Source: Streptomyces sp. NBC_00691 | GTDB taxonomy: Bacteria > Actinomycetota > Actinomycetes > Streptomycetales > Streptomycetaceae | Length of the DNA: 64,000 bases | Direction: 5' to 3' | Assembly (NCBI RefSeq): GCF_036226665.1 | Contig: NZ_CP109007.1 | Coordinates: 6,014,001-6,078,000 of the forward strand | Shown: positions 18,174 to 30,500 of the stretch, in pieces | Layout: every line of letters begins with the position of its first letter | How positions within the stretch are numbered: the stretch's first letter is position 1 | The notes under the pieces: model-generated | Told to the model about the DNA's origin: nothing | The model's input: the letters and a program-made list of their open reading frames with translations, nothing else | Databases searched by the model: none | Translations under genes and position numbers: made by a program

Positions 18174-19259
18174 TTGACCACGCAGCAGATCCCCGTCGTC
18201 GTCCTGGCCGGGTTTCTCGGGGCCGGGAAGACCACACTCCTCAATCATCTGCTGCGCGGTTCCCGGGGCACCCGCATCGGCGTCATGGTCAACGACTTCG
18301 GCGACATCGGCATCGACGCGATGAGGATCGCCGGCCAGGTCGGCTCCACCGTCTCCCTCGGCAACGGCTGTCTGTGCTGCGCCGTCGACGCGAGCGAACT
18401 CGACGAGTACCTGGAGGTCCTCACCCGCCCCGAGTCGCGCCTGGACGTGATCGTGATCGAGGCGAGCGGCCTCGCCGAGCCGCAGGAACTGGTCCGGATG
18501 GTCCTCGCCAGCGAGAACGAGCGGATCGTGTACGGCGGGCTCGTCCAGGTCGTCGACGCGGCGGAGTTCTCCGCCACGCGGGAGCGGCACCCCGATACCG
18601 ACCGGCACCTGCCGATCGCCGACCTCGTGGTCGTGAACAAGGCCGACCGGGTCTCCGCCGCCGAGCTGCTCGACGTCCACGAGGCGGTGCGGGGTCTCGC
18701 CGGGAAGGCCGTGGTCGTCGAGGCGACGCACGGGCGGATCGACCCGGAGCTGCTCTTCGACCGGGTCGTGCCCGAGGGGGAGATCGAGGGACAGATGTCC
18801 ATCGAGGACATCCTTTACGGGGACGGGGACGGGGACGACGGAGGCGCGCACGGGGGCGGGGACGCGCGGGCCCACACCCACACCGCGTACGAGACCGTCT
18901 CCCTGACCGCAGCGGATCCGCTCCACCCGCGCCGTCTGATGGCCTTTCTGGACGCGCGGCCCGAGGGTCTCTACCGGATCAAGGGCTTCGTGGACTTCGG
19001 CGCCGCCGATCCGGACAACCGTTACGCCGTGCACGCGGTCGGCCGTTTCCTGCGCTTCTACCCCGAGCGGTGGCCCGAGGGTGAGGAACGGCTCACCCAG
19101 CTCGTCCTGATCGGCTCCGGCGTGGACGCGGCCGGTCTGCGCAAGGAGCTCGCGGCGTGCGAGCGGAACGGGCCGGGGGACATCCCCGACGAGACGAGCA
19201 TGTGGGGTGTCCTGCGGTACGTGCAGCGCACGGAGGACGAGCCGGAGGCGTCCTCCTAG
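18174..19259 (+). CDS. COG0523 (CobW/ZNG1-type) GTPase metallochaperone
   Basis: A 361-aa G3E GTPase. Walker A is GFLGAGKTT (~13-21), switch MVNDFGDIGIDA, the family metal motif GNGCLCCAV (Cys-x-Cys-Cys, ~66-74), Walker B-like VIVIEASGLAEP and the base-specific NKAD. A His-rich loop (GGAHGGGDARAHTHT, ~224-238) precedes the CobW C-terminal domain (YRIKGFVDF, RFLRFYPERWPEGEE). COG0523 proteins deliver zinc or cobalt; which metal is not clear. TTG 18174 is preferred because GGAGG lies 8 nt upstream; GTG 18144 is a weaker alternative. Confidence 0.85.
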   Translation: MTTQQIPVVVLAGFLGAGKTTLLNHLLRGSRGTRIGVMVNDFGDIGIDAMRIAGQVGSTVSLGNGCLCCAVDASELDEYLEVLTRPESRLDVIVIEASGLAEPQELVRMVLASENERIVYGGLVQVVDAAEFSATRERHPDTDRHLPIADLVVVNKADRVSAAELLDVHEAVRGLAGKAVVVEATHGRIDPELLFDRVVPEGEIEGQMSIEDILYGDGDGDDGGAHGGGDARAHTHTAYETVSLTAADPLHPRRLMAFLDARPEGLYRIKGFVDFGAADPDNRYAVHAVGRFLRFYPERWPEGEERLTQLVLIGSGVDAAGLRKELAACERNGPGDIPDETSMWGVLRYVQRTEDEPEASS

Positions 19260-19347
19260 GACCCCTCCGCACGCCCCAGGCCGATCCCTCGCCACCAGAG
19301 TCACCAGAGTCACCGGGGCACCAGCGACCCCGGGGCCACCAGCGACC

Positions 19348-19381
19348 CCGGAGGCGTCCTGGTCGCCCAGGACGCCTCCGG
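19348..19381. terminator. Bidirectional terminator between COG0523 GTPase gene and parC
   Basis: CCGGAGGCGTCCTGG (19348-19362) and its exact complement (19367-19381) enclose a TCGC tetraloop between convergent genes. Just upstream are short direct repeats (CACCAGAGT twice; CACCAGCGACCCCGG twice). Confidence 0.85.
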
Positions 19382-19392
19382 TGCGGCTCCGG

Positions 19393-21852
<2,460 letters not shown>

Positions 21853-22033
21853 CGCGGCTGCGGCTCCTTCACCAACAAGGTTGATCTGACGCGGACCATT
21901 GTGGACCGTGCCACCGACAACGCCGACCGCGACCCGGAAGAGGGACATCTCCGGGGGGCGGGAACTTCGCCAGGTGTCGGCGCGCTTGCATACAGTGGCA
22001 GGACTTTTTCACATCGCGATCGAAGGGACGTAC

Positions 22034-23392
22034 ATGCCCATGGGTCACACGGCCACGGCCGAGGCCGGCTCCGGCGGCCTGACAGCGACCGAGCACCGGT
22101 TGGCGAACGGCCTGCGTGTGGTGCTCTCGGAGGACCACCTGACCCCGGTCGCCGCGGTCTGCCTCTGGTACGACGTCGGCTCGCGGCACGAGGTCCCGGG
22201 CCGCACGGGCCTCGCCCACCTCTTCGAGCACCTGATGTTCCAGGGCTCGAAGCAGGTCCACGGGAACGGGCACTTCGAGCTGGTGCAGGGCGCGGGCGGC
22301 TCGCTCAACGGCACGACGAGCTTCGAGCGCACCAACTATTTCGAGACCATGCCCACGCATCAGCTGGAGCTCGCGCTCTGGCTGGAGGCCGATCGCATGG
22401 GCTCGCTGCTCGCCGCCCTGGACGACGAGTCCATGGAGAACCAGCGGGACGTCGTCAAGAACGAGCGCCGCCAGCGCTACGACAACGTGCCGTACGGCAC
22501 GGCCTTCGAGAAGCTGACCGCCCTCGCCTACCCGGAGGGGCACCCGTACCACCACACGCCGATCGGGTCGATGGCCGACCTGGACGCGGCCACGCTGGAG
22601 GACGCGCGGAACTTCTTCCGCACGTACTACGCCCCGAACAACGCCGTGCTCTCGGTCGTCGGCGACATCGACCCGGAGGAGACCCTCGCCTGGGTCGAGA
22701 AGTACTTCGGCTCCATCCCGGGCCACGACGGCAAGCCCGCGCCGCGCTCCGGCGGCCTTCCCGAGGTCATCGGCGAGCAGCTGCGCGAGGTCGTCGAGGA
22801 GGAGGTCCCGGCCCGCGCGCTGATGGCCGCCTACCGGCTGCCGCACGACGGCACGCGCGCGTGCGACGCCGCCGACCTGGCCCTGACGGTCCTCGGCGGC
22901 GGCGAGTCCTCCCGGCTGCACAACCGTCTGGTCCGCCGTGACCGTACGGCCGTAGCCGCGGGCTTCGGCATGCTGCGGCTGGCCGGCGCGCCCTCGCTCG
23001 GCTGGCTCGACGTCAAGACCTCCGGAGGCGTCGAGGTCCCGCAGATCGAGGCGGCCGTCGACGAGGAGCTCGCCCGGTTCGCCGCCGAGGGCCCCACGCC
23101 CGAGGAGATGGAGCGCGCGCAGGCCCAGTTGGAGCGCGAGTGGCTGGACCGGCTCGGCACCGTCGCGGGCCGCGCCGACGAACTGTGCCGGTTCGCCGTC
23201 CTGTTCGGCGACCCGCAGCTCGCGCTGACCGCCGTCGACCGCGTCCTCGCGGTCACCGCCGACGAGGTGCGGGCCGTGGCCGCGGCCACCCTGCGCCCCG
23301 ACAACCGCGCGGTGCTGGTCTACGAGCCCCTGGCGACCGAACAGAGCGACACCGCCGACGGCGACGACGAGGAAGAGGGAGCGGACCAGTGA
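22034..23392 (+). CDS. M16 metallopeptidase, catalytic subunit
   Basis: A 452-aa pitrilysin-type protease. The inverted zinc motif H-x-x-E-H is in GLAHLFEHLMFQGS (residues ~56-69), with the distal Glu in VVKNERRQRYD (~140). The two-domain M16 fold continues with HTPIGSMADLDAATLEDARN and FFRTYYAPNNAVLSVVGDID. ATG 22034 is chosen as the start of MPMGHTATAE; a longer frame from 21899 overlaps the parC promoter region. It is coupled to the next gene by a 4-nt overlap, and the two probably form a heterodimer as in mitochondrial processing peptidase-like bacterial pairs. Confidence 0.9.
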   Translation: MPMGHTATAEAGSGGLTATEHRLANGLRVVLSEDHLTPVAAVCLWYDVGSRHEVPGRTGLAHLFEHLMFQGSKQVHGNGHFELVQGAGGSLNGTTSFERTNYFETMPTHQLELALWLEADRMGSLLAALDDESMENQRDVVKNERRQRYDNVPYGTAFEKLTALAYPEGHPYHHTPIGSMADLDAATLEDARNFFRTYYAPNNAVLSVVGDIDPEETLAWVEKYFGSIPGHDGKPAPRSGGLPEVIGEQLREVVEEEVPARALMAAYRLPHDGTRACDAADLALTVLGGGESSRLHNRLVRRDRTAVAAGFGMLRLAGAPSLGWLDVKTSGGVEVPQIEAAVDEELARFAAEGPTPEEMERAQAQLEREWLDRLGTVAGRADELCRFAVLFGDPQLALTAVDRVLAVTADEVRAVAAATLRPDNRAVLVYEPLATEQSDTADGDDEEEGADQ

Positions 23393-24786
23393 CCGACGCC
23401 GCCGCGTCTTTGACGAGCATGGACTTCCACCCGCAGCCGACGCCCGGCGTCGCCCGCCCCTGGGCCTTCCCGGCCCCGGACCGCGGCGCCCTGGACAACG
23501 GCCTGACGGTCCTCACCAGTCACCGCCCCGGCCAGCAGGTCGTGGCCGTGGAGATCTTCCTGCCGGCCCCGCTGGACGCCGAGCCCGCCGGGCTCGACGG
23601 CGTCGCCACCATCATGGCCCGCGCGCTCTTCGAGGGCACGGACCAGCAGAGCGCCGAGGAGTTCGCGGCCGAGCTGGAGCGCTGCGGCGCCACGCTCGAC
23701 GCGCACGCCGACCACCCGGGCGTGCGGGTCTCCCTGGAGGTTCCCGTCTCCCGGCTGCCCAAGGCGCTCGGTCTGGTCTCCGAGGCCCTGATCGCGCCGG
23801 CGTTCCTCGAGACCGAGGTCGAGCGCCTGGTGCGCAACCGCCTCGACGAGATCCCGCACGAGACGGCCAACCCGGGCCGCCGCGCCGCCAAGCAGCTCTC
23901 CAAGGAGCTGTTCCCGGCCGAGGCCCGGATGTCCCGGCCGCGCCAGGGCACCGAGGAGACCGTCGAGGCGATCGACGCCGCCGCGGTCCGCGCCTTCTAC
24001 GAGGCGTACGTCCGGCCCGCCACGGCCACCGCCGTGGTCGTCGGCGACCTCACGGGCGTCGACCTGGACAAGGTCCTCGCCGAGACCCTGGGCGCCTGGA
24101 CCGGTGAGCCGGCCGAGGCGCTCCCGATGCCGCCGATCACCGCCGACGACACCGGAAGGGTCGTCATCGTGGACCGTCCCGGGGCCGTCCAGACCCAGTT
24201 GCTGATCGGCCGGGTCGGACCCGACCGCCACGACAGCGTCTGGCCGGCCCAGGTCCTGGGCACGTACTGCCTCGGCGGCACCCTCACCTCGCGGCTCGAC
24301 CGGGTCCTGCGCGAGGAGAAGGGCTACACGTACGGCGTGCGTGCCTTCGGGCAGGTGCTCCGCTCGGACGGCCGGGGGAACGGCGCCTCGATGCTCGCCA
24401 TCAGCGGTTCCATCGACACGCCCAACACCGGTCCGGCTCTTGACGACCTGTGGAAGGTGCTGCGGACGCTGGCCGCGGAGGGTCTCACCGACGCCGAGCG
24501 GGAGACGGCCGTGCAGAACCTGGTGGGCGTCGCGCCGCTCAAGTACGAGACCGCCGCCTCCGTCGCCGGGACGCTCTCCGACCAGGTCGAGCAGCACCTC
24601 CCGGACGACTACCAGGCCCAGTTGTACGCCCGGCTGGCCGAGACCGGCACGGTCGAGGCGACCGCGGCCGTGGTCAGCGCCTTCCCCGTGGACCGGCTCG
24701 TCACCGTGCTCGTCGGCGACGCGGCGCAGATCGCGGAGCCGGTGCGCGCGCTCGGGATCGGTGAAGTGACCGTCGTGACCGGCTGA
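23389..24786 (+). CDS. M16 peptidase-like, non-catalytic partner
   Basis: A 465-aa M16 homologue that begins with GTG overlapping the stop of the catalytic subunit. Where the zinc motif should be, the sequence reads GVATIMARALFEGTDQQSAEE, so H-x-x-E-H is missing and the subunit cannot cleave peptides by itself. It keeps the M16 fold (FYEAYVRPATATAVVVGDLTG; LGGTLTSRLDRVLREEKGYTYGVRA, the latter with the R/Y pair that contacts substrate). The active/inactive pairing is the known arrangement of heterodimeric M16B enzymes. Confidence 0.88.
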   Translation: MTDAAASLTSMDFHPQPTPGVARPWAFPAPDRGALDNGLTVLTSHRPGQQVVAVEIFLPAPLDAEPAGLDGVATIMARALFEGTDQQSAEEFAAELERCGATLDAHADHPGVRVSLEVPVSRLPKALGLVSEALIAPAFLETEVERLVRNRLDEIPHETANPGRRAAKQLSKELFPAEARMSRPRQGTEETVEAIDAAAVRAFYEAYVRPATATAVVVGDLTGVDLDKVLAETLGAWTGEPAEALPMPPITADDTGRVVIVDRPGAVQTQLLIGRVGPDRHDSVWPAQVLGTYCLGGTLTSRLDRVLREEKGYTYGVRAFGQVLRSDGRGNGASMLAISGSIDTPNTGPALDDLWKVLRTLAAEGLTDAERETAVQNLVGVAPLKYETAASVAGTLSDQVEQHLPDDYQAQLYARLAETGTVEATAAVVSAFPVDRLVTVLVGDAAQIAEPVRALGIGEVTVVTG

Positions 24787-24808
24787 TTCAGGCCGCCGGC
24801 ACGGCGAC

Positions 24809-24844
24809 GGAGGACCCCGACGACATGGTTCGTCGGGGTCCTCC
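24809..24844 (+). terminator. Terminator after the M16 operon
   Basis: A perfect 15-bp stem (GGAGGACCCCGACGA and its complement) with a short loop, followed by TGTTTGT. Confidence 0.85.
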
Positions 24845-24989
24845 TGTTTGTCCGTATTGAGATTAAGGATGGTTGTATGCCCTGTGGCATGTCTTACAAA
24901 ATGCGTGTCCGGTTGGTGATTGAAAGACGATCCGCATAGCGTCAGGCCGTCTGTTCGTCAGTTGCACGTGCCGCACCCGCGGCATCGGA

Positions 24990-25140
24990 CAGACATCGCC
25001 GAGTCCCCGTCAGGCGCGAGCCTGGGGAGCCGGGGACCCACACGTAGTCCCTGGGGTGAATCGGGCGCCTTCGTCTCGTACGGAGGGGCTCGTAGGAGAC
25101 CTTCCTGCTCCGAACCCGTCAGCTAACCCGGTAGGCGAGA
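24990..25140 (+). promoter_or_regulatory. c-di-AMP riboswitch (ydaO/yuaA class)
   Basis: The leader of the M23 peptidase gene carries the conserved blocks of the ydaO class in order: GGGGAGCCGGGGACCCA (25024-25040), GGGGTGAATCGG (25053-25064), GTAGGAGACCTTCCTGCTCC (25092-25111), then GAACCCGTCAGCTAACC and GGTAGGC (25112-25137). In actinobacteria this riboswitch controls cell-wall hydrolases and turns expression off at high c-di-AMP, linking wall turnover to osmotic state. The ribosome-binding site AAGGAAAGGA (25144-25153) lies just downstream. Confidence 0.93.
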
Positions 25141-25164
25141 GGGAAGGAAAGGATCAGCCCCTAC

Positions 25165-25935
25165 ATGGCGTTCACCCGTGCCACCGGGAAGCATCGTGCT
25201 CCGAGCCGGATGGCGCGCCGCGGCGTGGGCTTCGCCGGCGCGGCGACGCTCGCCACCACCGGCGTCATCGGAACCCTCGCTTCCCCGGCGCTCGCCGCCG
25301 ACACGGACCACCGCTCTCCCGAGGACACCGGTATCACCAAGGTGATCACCGAGGACGACCTCGCCGAGCGGATCGCCGCCCAGGCCGCCGCCCAGGAGCA
25401 GGAGGCCTTCGAGGTCGCCGCCAAGGCGAAGGCCAAGGCCGAGGCGAAGCGCAAGGCCGAGGCCCGCGCCAAGGAGATCCGCGAGGCCGAGCAGCGCGCG
25501 GCCCGTGAGGCCGAGCGCCGTCGTCTGGCCTCCTTCCAGCTGCCCGTCGAGGGCTCGTACGTGTCCACCGGTTACAAGACCGGCGGCTCGCTCTGGTCCT
25601 CCGGCAGTCACTCCGGCATCGACTTCCACGCCGCCTACGGCAGCAGCGTCGTCTCCGTCGGCTCGGGCACCGTCGTCGAGGCCGGCTGGGGCGGCGCGTA
25701 CGGCAACAACATCGTCATCCGGATGAACGACGGCACGTACACCCAGTACGGTCACCTCTCCTCCATCGGGGTCTACGTCGGCCAGAGCGTCGAGCCGGGT
25801 GAGCGGATCGGCATCTCGGGCTCGACCGGCAACTCGACCGGCCCGCACCTCCACTTCGAGGCCCGGACGACCGCCGAGTACGGCTCCGACATCAACCCGG
25901 TCGCGTACCTCCGCGCCCGCGGCGTCAACGTCTGA
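25165..25935 (+). CDS. Secreted M23 peptidase (LytM domain) with coiled-coil
   Basis: A 256-aa exported wall hydrolase. A signal region (~residues 15-44, ending SPALA-A) is followed by a highly charged Ala/Lys/Glu helix (~68-115), probably a coiled coil. The M23 domain starts at FQLPVEGSYVSTGY and has the zinc ligands in HSGIDFH (His ~148, Asp ~152) and in the second motif HLHFE (~226-230), with YGHLSSI between. M23 enzymes cut peptidoglycan cross-bridges or stem peptides. A c-di-AMP riboswitch in the leader explains its likely control. Confidence 0.92.
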   Translation: MAFTRATGKHRAPSRMARRGVGFAGAATLATTGVIGTLASPALAADTDHRSPEDTGITKVITEDDLAERIAAQAAAQEQEAFEVAAKAKAKAEAKRKAEARAKEIREAEQRAAREAERRRLASFQLPVEGSYVSTGYKTGGSLWSSGSHSGIDFHAAYGSSVVSVGSGTVVEAGWGGAYGNNIVIRMNDGTYTQYGHLSSIGVYVGQSVEPGERIGISGSTGNSTGPHLHFEARTTAEYGSDINPVAYLRARGVNV

Positions 25936-25985
25936 TCCAGGACGCCCCTCGCGCGGGGCCGGCGGTCGTCCCGCCCCTCCCTCGC

Positions 25986-26018
25986 AAAAGCCCCGGCTCG
26001 TACAGAGCCGGGGCTTTT
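25986..26018 (+). terminator. Terminator after M23 gene
   Basis: AAAAGCCCCGGCTC (25986-25999) and its complement ending in TTTT (26005-26018): a perfect 14-bp stem with a U-run, a classical intrinsic terminator. Confidence 0.9.
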
Positions 26019-26147
26019 CGTCTGTCGCTGCACACCGATATTCCGTCGGGGCATCGGAAATTCCGGCGCGCTGCAATAGAGTCGCAGATCGGGCGCAGAA
26101 CAGGCGCCGTCGGAATTGACTCGCGCGGACCAAGGCGGAGGTCGGAC

Positions 26148-26831
26148 ATGCGCATTCCCGCGCACTCGGTATGCACGGCGATCCGGGACGACATCGTCTC
26201 CGGCGTCTACGAGCGGGGCAGTCGGCTGACCGAGGACCAGCTGGCCCGCCGGTACGGGGTCTCCCGCGTCCCGGTCCGCGAGGCCCTGCGCACCCTGGAG
26301 TCCGAGGGCTTCGTCGTCTCCCGCCGCCACGCCGGGGCGCATGTCGCCGAGCCCACCGAGCAGGAGGCCGCCGATCTGCTGGACATGCGGGCGCTGCTCG
26401 AACCGCTGGGGGCTGCCCGCGCCGCCCAGCGGCGCACGGAGGCCCATCTCAAGGTGCTGCGCGGCCTGGTCAGGCTGGGGCAGGAGCGGGCCAGGCGCGG
26501 GCAGGGCGAGGACCTGCGATCACTCGGCGGCTGGTTCCACGAGACGCTCGCGCAGGCTTCCGGGAGTCCGGCCCTGACGGCGCTGCTGACCCAGCTGCGG
26601 CACAAGATCGCCTGGATGTACGCGGTCGACCAGCCCGAGCGGCCGGTGGACGCCTGGGCCGAGCACGGCGCGATCGTGGACGCCGTGGCGCGCGGTGACG
26701 CCGAGCGGGCGCGGGCGCTGACCGCGCAGCACGCAGAGCGCTCGCAGTCGCTGCACCGCCTCAAGAGGCCGGACCGTTCCCGTGTGAGGGTTTCGCAACA
26801 CGCAGTCAACACGGCGAGTTCCCGGAATTAA
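26148..26831 (+). CDS. GntR-family regulator, FCD domain
   Basis: A 227-aa regulator. The wHTH at residues ~1-70 contains AIRDDIVSGVYERGSRLTED, LARRYGVSRVPVREALRTLE and a wing HAGAHVAEP. The FCD-type helical domain follows (LLDMRALLEPLGAARAA; WFHETLAQASGSPAL; EHGAIVDAVARGDAERARAL). This half lacks some of the metal-binding His seen in the WhiH relative, so the ligand class is uncertain. ATG 26148 has GGAGG 8 nt upstream. It is convergent with ptsH, but any role in phosphotransferase control is unproven. Confidence 0.85.
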   Translation: MRIPAHSVCTAIRDDIVSGVYERGSRLTEDQLARRYGVSRVPVREALRTLESEGFVVSRRHAGAHVAEPTEQEAADLLDMRALLEPLGAARAAQRRTEAHLKVLRGLVRLGQERARRGQGEDLRSLGGWFHETLAQASGSPALTALLTQLRHKIAWMYAVDQPERPVDAWAEHGAIVDAVARGDAERARALTAQHAERSQSLHRLKRPDRSRVRVSQHAVNTASSRN

Positions 26832-26906
26832 CGCACGCATCGTATACATGGAATAGGAATTCGATGCCGCCGCTTCGTGCTGCCCTGAAAGAGGGTGCCG
26901 GAAAAG

Positions 26907-26950
26907 CGAAAGGCCGTGACCTCCGGAATTCCGGCGGGCACGGCCTTTCG
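26907..26950. terminator. Hairpin between GntR gene and ptsH
   Basis: CGAAAGGCCGTG (26907-26918) pairs with CACGGCCTTTCG (26939-26950) around a 20-nt loop that itself contains CCGGAATTCCGG. It serves both convergent genes. Confidence 0.75.
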
Positions 26951-26976
26951 GTGTGCTGAGGGGTGTCGACCCCGGG

Positions 26977-27258
26977 TCAGACGGTCTCGGGAAGCTCGTC
27001 CAGGCCCTCGGCGACGAGCTTCGCCAGACGGTCCAGAGCGGCCTCGGCGCCGTCGGCCTCCGAAGCGAGGACGATCTCCTCGCCGCCCTGCGCGCCCAGG
27101 CCGAGCACCGCGAGCATGGAGGCGGCGTTCACCGGGGTGCCGTCGGACTTGGCGATCGTCACCGGAACGCCGGAAGCCGTGGCGGCACGGACGAAGATGG
27201 ACGCGGGGCGGGCGTGCAGGCCCTCGGCCCAGCCGACGTTGACGCGGCGCTCAGCCAT
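26977..27258 (-). CDS. ptsH: Phosphocarrier protein HPr
   Basis: A 93-aa HPr of the phosphoenolpyruvate:sugar phosphotransferase system. The phosphorylated His sits in EGLHARPAS (His ~15), and the regulatory-Ser region is NAASMLAVLGLGAQGGEE (~43-60). HPr takes phosphate from enzyme I and passes it to sugar-specific EIIA proteins. The start at 27258 (MAERRVNVGW) is chosen over a 5-codon longer one because the family starts here. A DasR-type operator lies 26-41 nt upstream, so its control by amino-sugar availability is likely. Confidence 0.93.
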   Translation of the reverse strand: MAERRVNVGWAEGLHARPASIFVRAATASGVPVTIAKSDGTPVNAASMLAVLGLGAQGGEEIVLASEADGAEAALDRLAKLVAEGLDELPETV

Positions 27259-27283
27259 GGTGTTGCCCTTCAAGTCTCAAGCG

Positions 27284-27299
27284 GGTTGTCTAGACCAGT
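27284..27299 (-). promoter_or_regulatory. DasR operator (dre site) of ptsH
   Basis: On the minus strand ACTGGTCTAGACAACC (27299 to 27284) matches the DasR consensus ACTGGTCTAGACCAGT in the first 12 bases and keeps the central palindrome GTCTAGAC. It sits 26 nt upstream of ptsH. DasR is the GlcNAc-responsive GntR regulator that controls pts genes in Streptomyces. Confidence 0.85.
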
Positions 27300-27501
27300 C
27301 TCTCACGTGCTGCCACGTGCTCGCGCCGACCTTCGGCCCGGATCGGACCGCCGTTCGGCCCTCCCTCGCCGTGCCCGGCGTGCTCCCTACCTTGCACGGC
27401 GGACCCCCGCCGCGCGAGCGGTGTCGCCCCCGTGTCGCGGCCCGTGCCGTCGCCCCGGCGCGACCCGTGCCACCACCGCGCCGCGGCCGTAGGCTGACCC
27501 C

Positions 27502-30500
27502 ATGCAGAGCGCGTCGGACCAGCTGCCGGAGCACGACTACCCCGACCACTGGGAAGCGGACGTGGTGCTCCGCGACGGCGGCACCGCGCGCATCCGGCCC
27601 ATCACGGCCGACGACGCCGACCGCCTCGTCAGCTTCTACGAGCAGGTATCGGACGAGTCGAAGTACTACCGCTTCTTCGCCCCCTACCCTCGGCTGTCCG
27701 CCAAGGACGTGCACCGCTTCACCCACCACGACTTCGTGGACCGGGTCGGCCTCGCGGCGACCGTGGGCGGCGAGTTCATCGCCACCGTGCGCTACGACCG
27801 GATCGACGACCGGGGCCTGCCCGCCTCCGCCCCGGCCGACGAGGCCGAGGTCGCCTTCCTCGTCCAGGACGCCCACCAGGGACGCGGTGTCGCCTCCGCC
27901 CTGCTCGAACACATCGCGGCCGTCGCGCGCGAGCGGGACATCCGCCGCTTCGCCGCCGAGGTGCTCCCCGCCAACAACAAGATGATCAAGGTGTTCACGG
28001 ACGCCGGCTACACCCAGAAGCGCAGCTTCGAGGACGGATCCGTCCGGCTCCACCTCGACCTCGAACCCACCGACCGCTCCCTCGCCGTGCAGCGCGCGCG
28101 GGAGCAGCGGGCCGAGGCCCGCTCCGTACAGCGCCTCCTCACCCCCCGGTCCGTCGCCGTCGTCGGCGCCGGACGCGCGCCGGGCGGAGTCGGCCGCACC
28201 GTCCTGCGCAACCTCCTCGGGGCCGGGTTCACCGGACGCGTGTACGCGGTCAACGCGGCGCTCGCCGAGAACGACGGGTCCGTCACGTTCGACGGCGTCC
28301 CCGCCCACCCCTCCGTCGCCGCCATCGGCGAGCCCGTCGACCTCGCGATCGTCGCCGTCCCCGCCGAACGGGTGCCTGAGGTCGTCGCCGACTGCGGCGA
28401 GCACGGCGTCCAGGGACTGGTCGTGCTCTCCGCCGGATACGCCGAGAGCGGCGCCGACGGGCGCGAGCGGCAGCGCCAGCTGGTCCGCCAGGCCCGCTCG
28501 TACGGCATGCGGATCATCGGGCCCAACGCCTTCGGGATCATCAACACGGCCGCCGACGTCCGGCTCAACGCCTCCCTCGCCCCGCAGATGCCCGCCGCCG
28601 GGCGGATCGGGCTCTTCACCCAGTCCGGCGCCATCGGCATCGCCCTCCTCGCCGGACTGCACCGGAGGGGCGCCGGGCTCTCCTCCTTCATCTCGGCCGG
28701 CAACCGCGCCGACGTCTCCGGCAACGACTTCCTCCAGCACTGGTACGACGATCCCGGCACCGACGTCGTCCTGCTCTACCTGGAGTCGATCGGCAACCCC
28801 CGGAAGTTCACCCGGCTCGCGCGCCGCACCGCCGCCGTCAAGCCGGTCGTCGTCGTCAAGGGCGCACGGCACAGCGGCAGCGCGCCGCCCGGACACCGTG
28901 TGCCCGTCACCCGCATCCCGCACGCCACGGTCTCCGCGCTGCTCCGCCAGGCCGGCGTCATCCGCGTCGACACGGTCACCGAGCTGGTGGACGCCGGACT
29001 GCTGCTCGCCGCGCAGCCGCTGCCCGCCGGGCCCCGGGTCGCGATCCTCGGCAACTCCGAGTCCCTCGGCCTCCTCACGTACGACGCCTGCCTGACGGAG
29101 GGGCTGCGCCCGCTGCGGCCGCTCGACCTCACCACGGCGGCGGAACCGGCGGACTTCCGGGACGCCCTCGTGGCGGCGCTCGCGGACGAGACCTCCGACG
29201 CGGTCGTCGTGAACGCGATCCCGTGGGTCGGCGAGAACGGCGCCACCGAGTTCGGCGACGGAGAGGTCCTCGCGGCCTCTCTCCGCGAGGCCGTCGCCTC
29301 CGCCCAGGCCCCCACGAAGCCCGTCGTCGTCGTCCACGTCGAGATGGGCGGCCTCGCGGAGGCCCTCGCGGTCGCCACGAGCACGCGCCCGGCGGCACCG
29401 GGACGGGGCGGGGCCGCCGCCGCTCCGGGATCCCGGCCGGCAGCCGGACTCCCCGCCGGCCCGGTGGCCGGGCCGACCCGGCCCCCGGCCGCGCCCAGTG
29501 GCCGGCCAGGGTCCGGACCCCTCGGCCTCCGGCCAGAGGCCCGGACCGCGGGTCCCGGACCGTCCGGCCCGGGAACGGGCGGCGGCATCGTGTCCGCTCC
29601 GGGCGACCAGGGGACGACCCCGGCCGCGGCGGCACAGGCCTTCGCGACCGGCCCCGGGGCGGTCCCCGCCGACGAGCACCAGGCCTCCGCGTCCGGCGTC
29701 GAGGCCGCCGACGGTGACCCGGCCGCCGCGCCCGTCGCCGTCCCGCCCGCCACCATCCCCTCCTACCCCGCCGCCGAACGGGCCGTGCGGGCGCTGGCCG
29801 AGGCCGTGCGGTACGGGCAGTGGCGGCGGCAGGCCGCCGACCCCGGCCGGGTGCCCGAGTACGACGACATCGACGAGGCGGGGGCCGCCGCGCTGATCGA
29901 GCGGGTCCTCGGCGCCGGCGACGCCGACCCGCGCGGTGTGACACTCGACACCGCGCAGGCGGGGGAGCTGCTCGCCCGGTACGGCATCGCCGCCCTGCCC
30001 ACGCAGCCCGCGCCCACCCCCGACGCCGCCGTCGAGGCCGCCGGCCGGCTCGGCTACCCGGTCGCCCTCAAGACGACCGCGCCCCACCTCCGCCACCGCC
30101 CCGACCTCGGGGGCGTACGGCTCGATCTCGCGTCCGAGGAACAGCTCCGTACGGCCTACTCCGAGCTGACCGCGGCCCTCGGCAAGCCCGAGGAGCTCCA
30201 GCCGGTCGTCCAGGCGATGGTGCCCCGGGGGGTCGACACCGTCGTCCGCTCCGCCATCGACCCCGCCGTCGGCGCCGTCCTCTCCTTCGGCCTCGCGGGC
30301 GCCGCGTCCGAGCTGCTCGGAGACACGGCCCACCGGCTGGTGCCGGCCACCGACCGGGACGTCGCCGACCTGGTCCGTTCCCTCCGCACCGCCCCGCTGC
30401 TGTTCGGCTGGCGCGGCTCCGCCCCCGTGGACACCCCGGCCCTCGAAGAGGTCCTGCTCCGGGTGTCCCGCCTGGTCGACGACCACCCCGAGGTGGTGGC

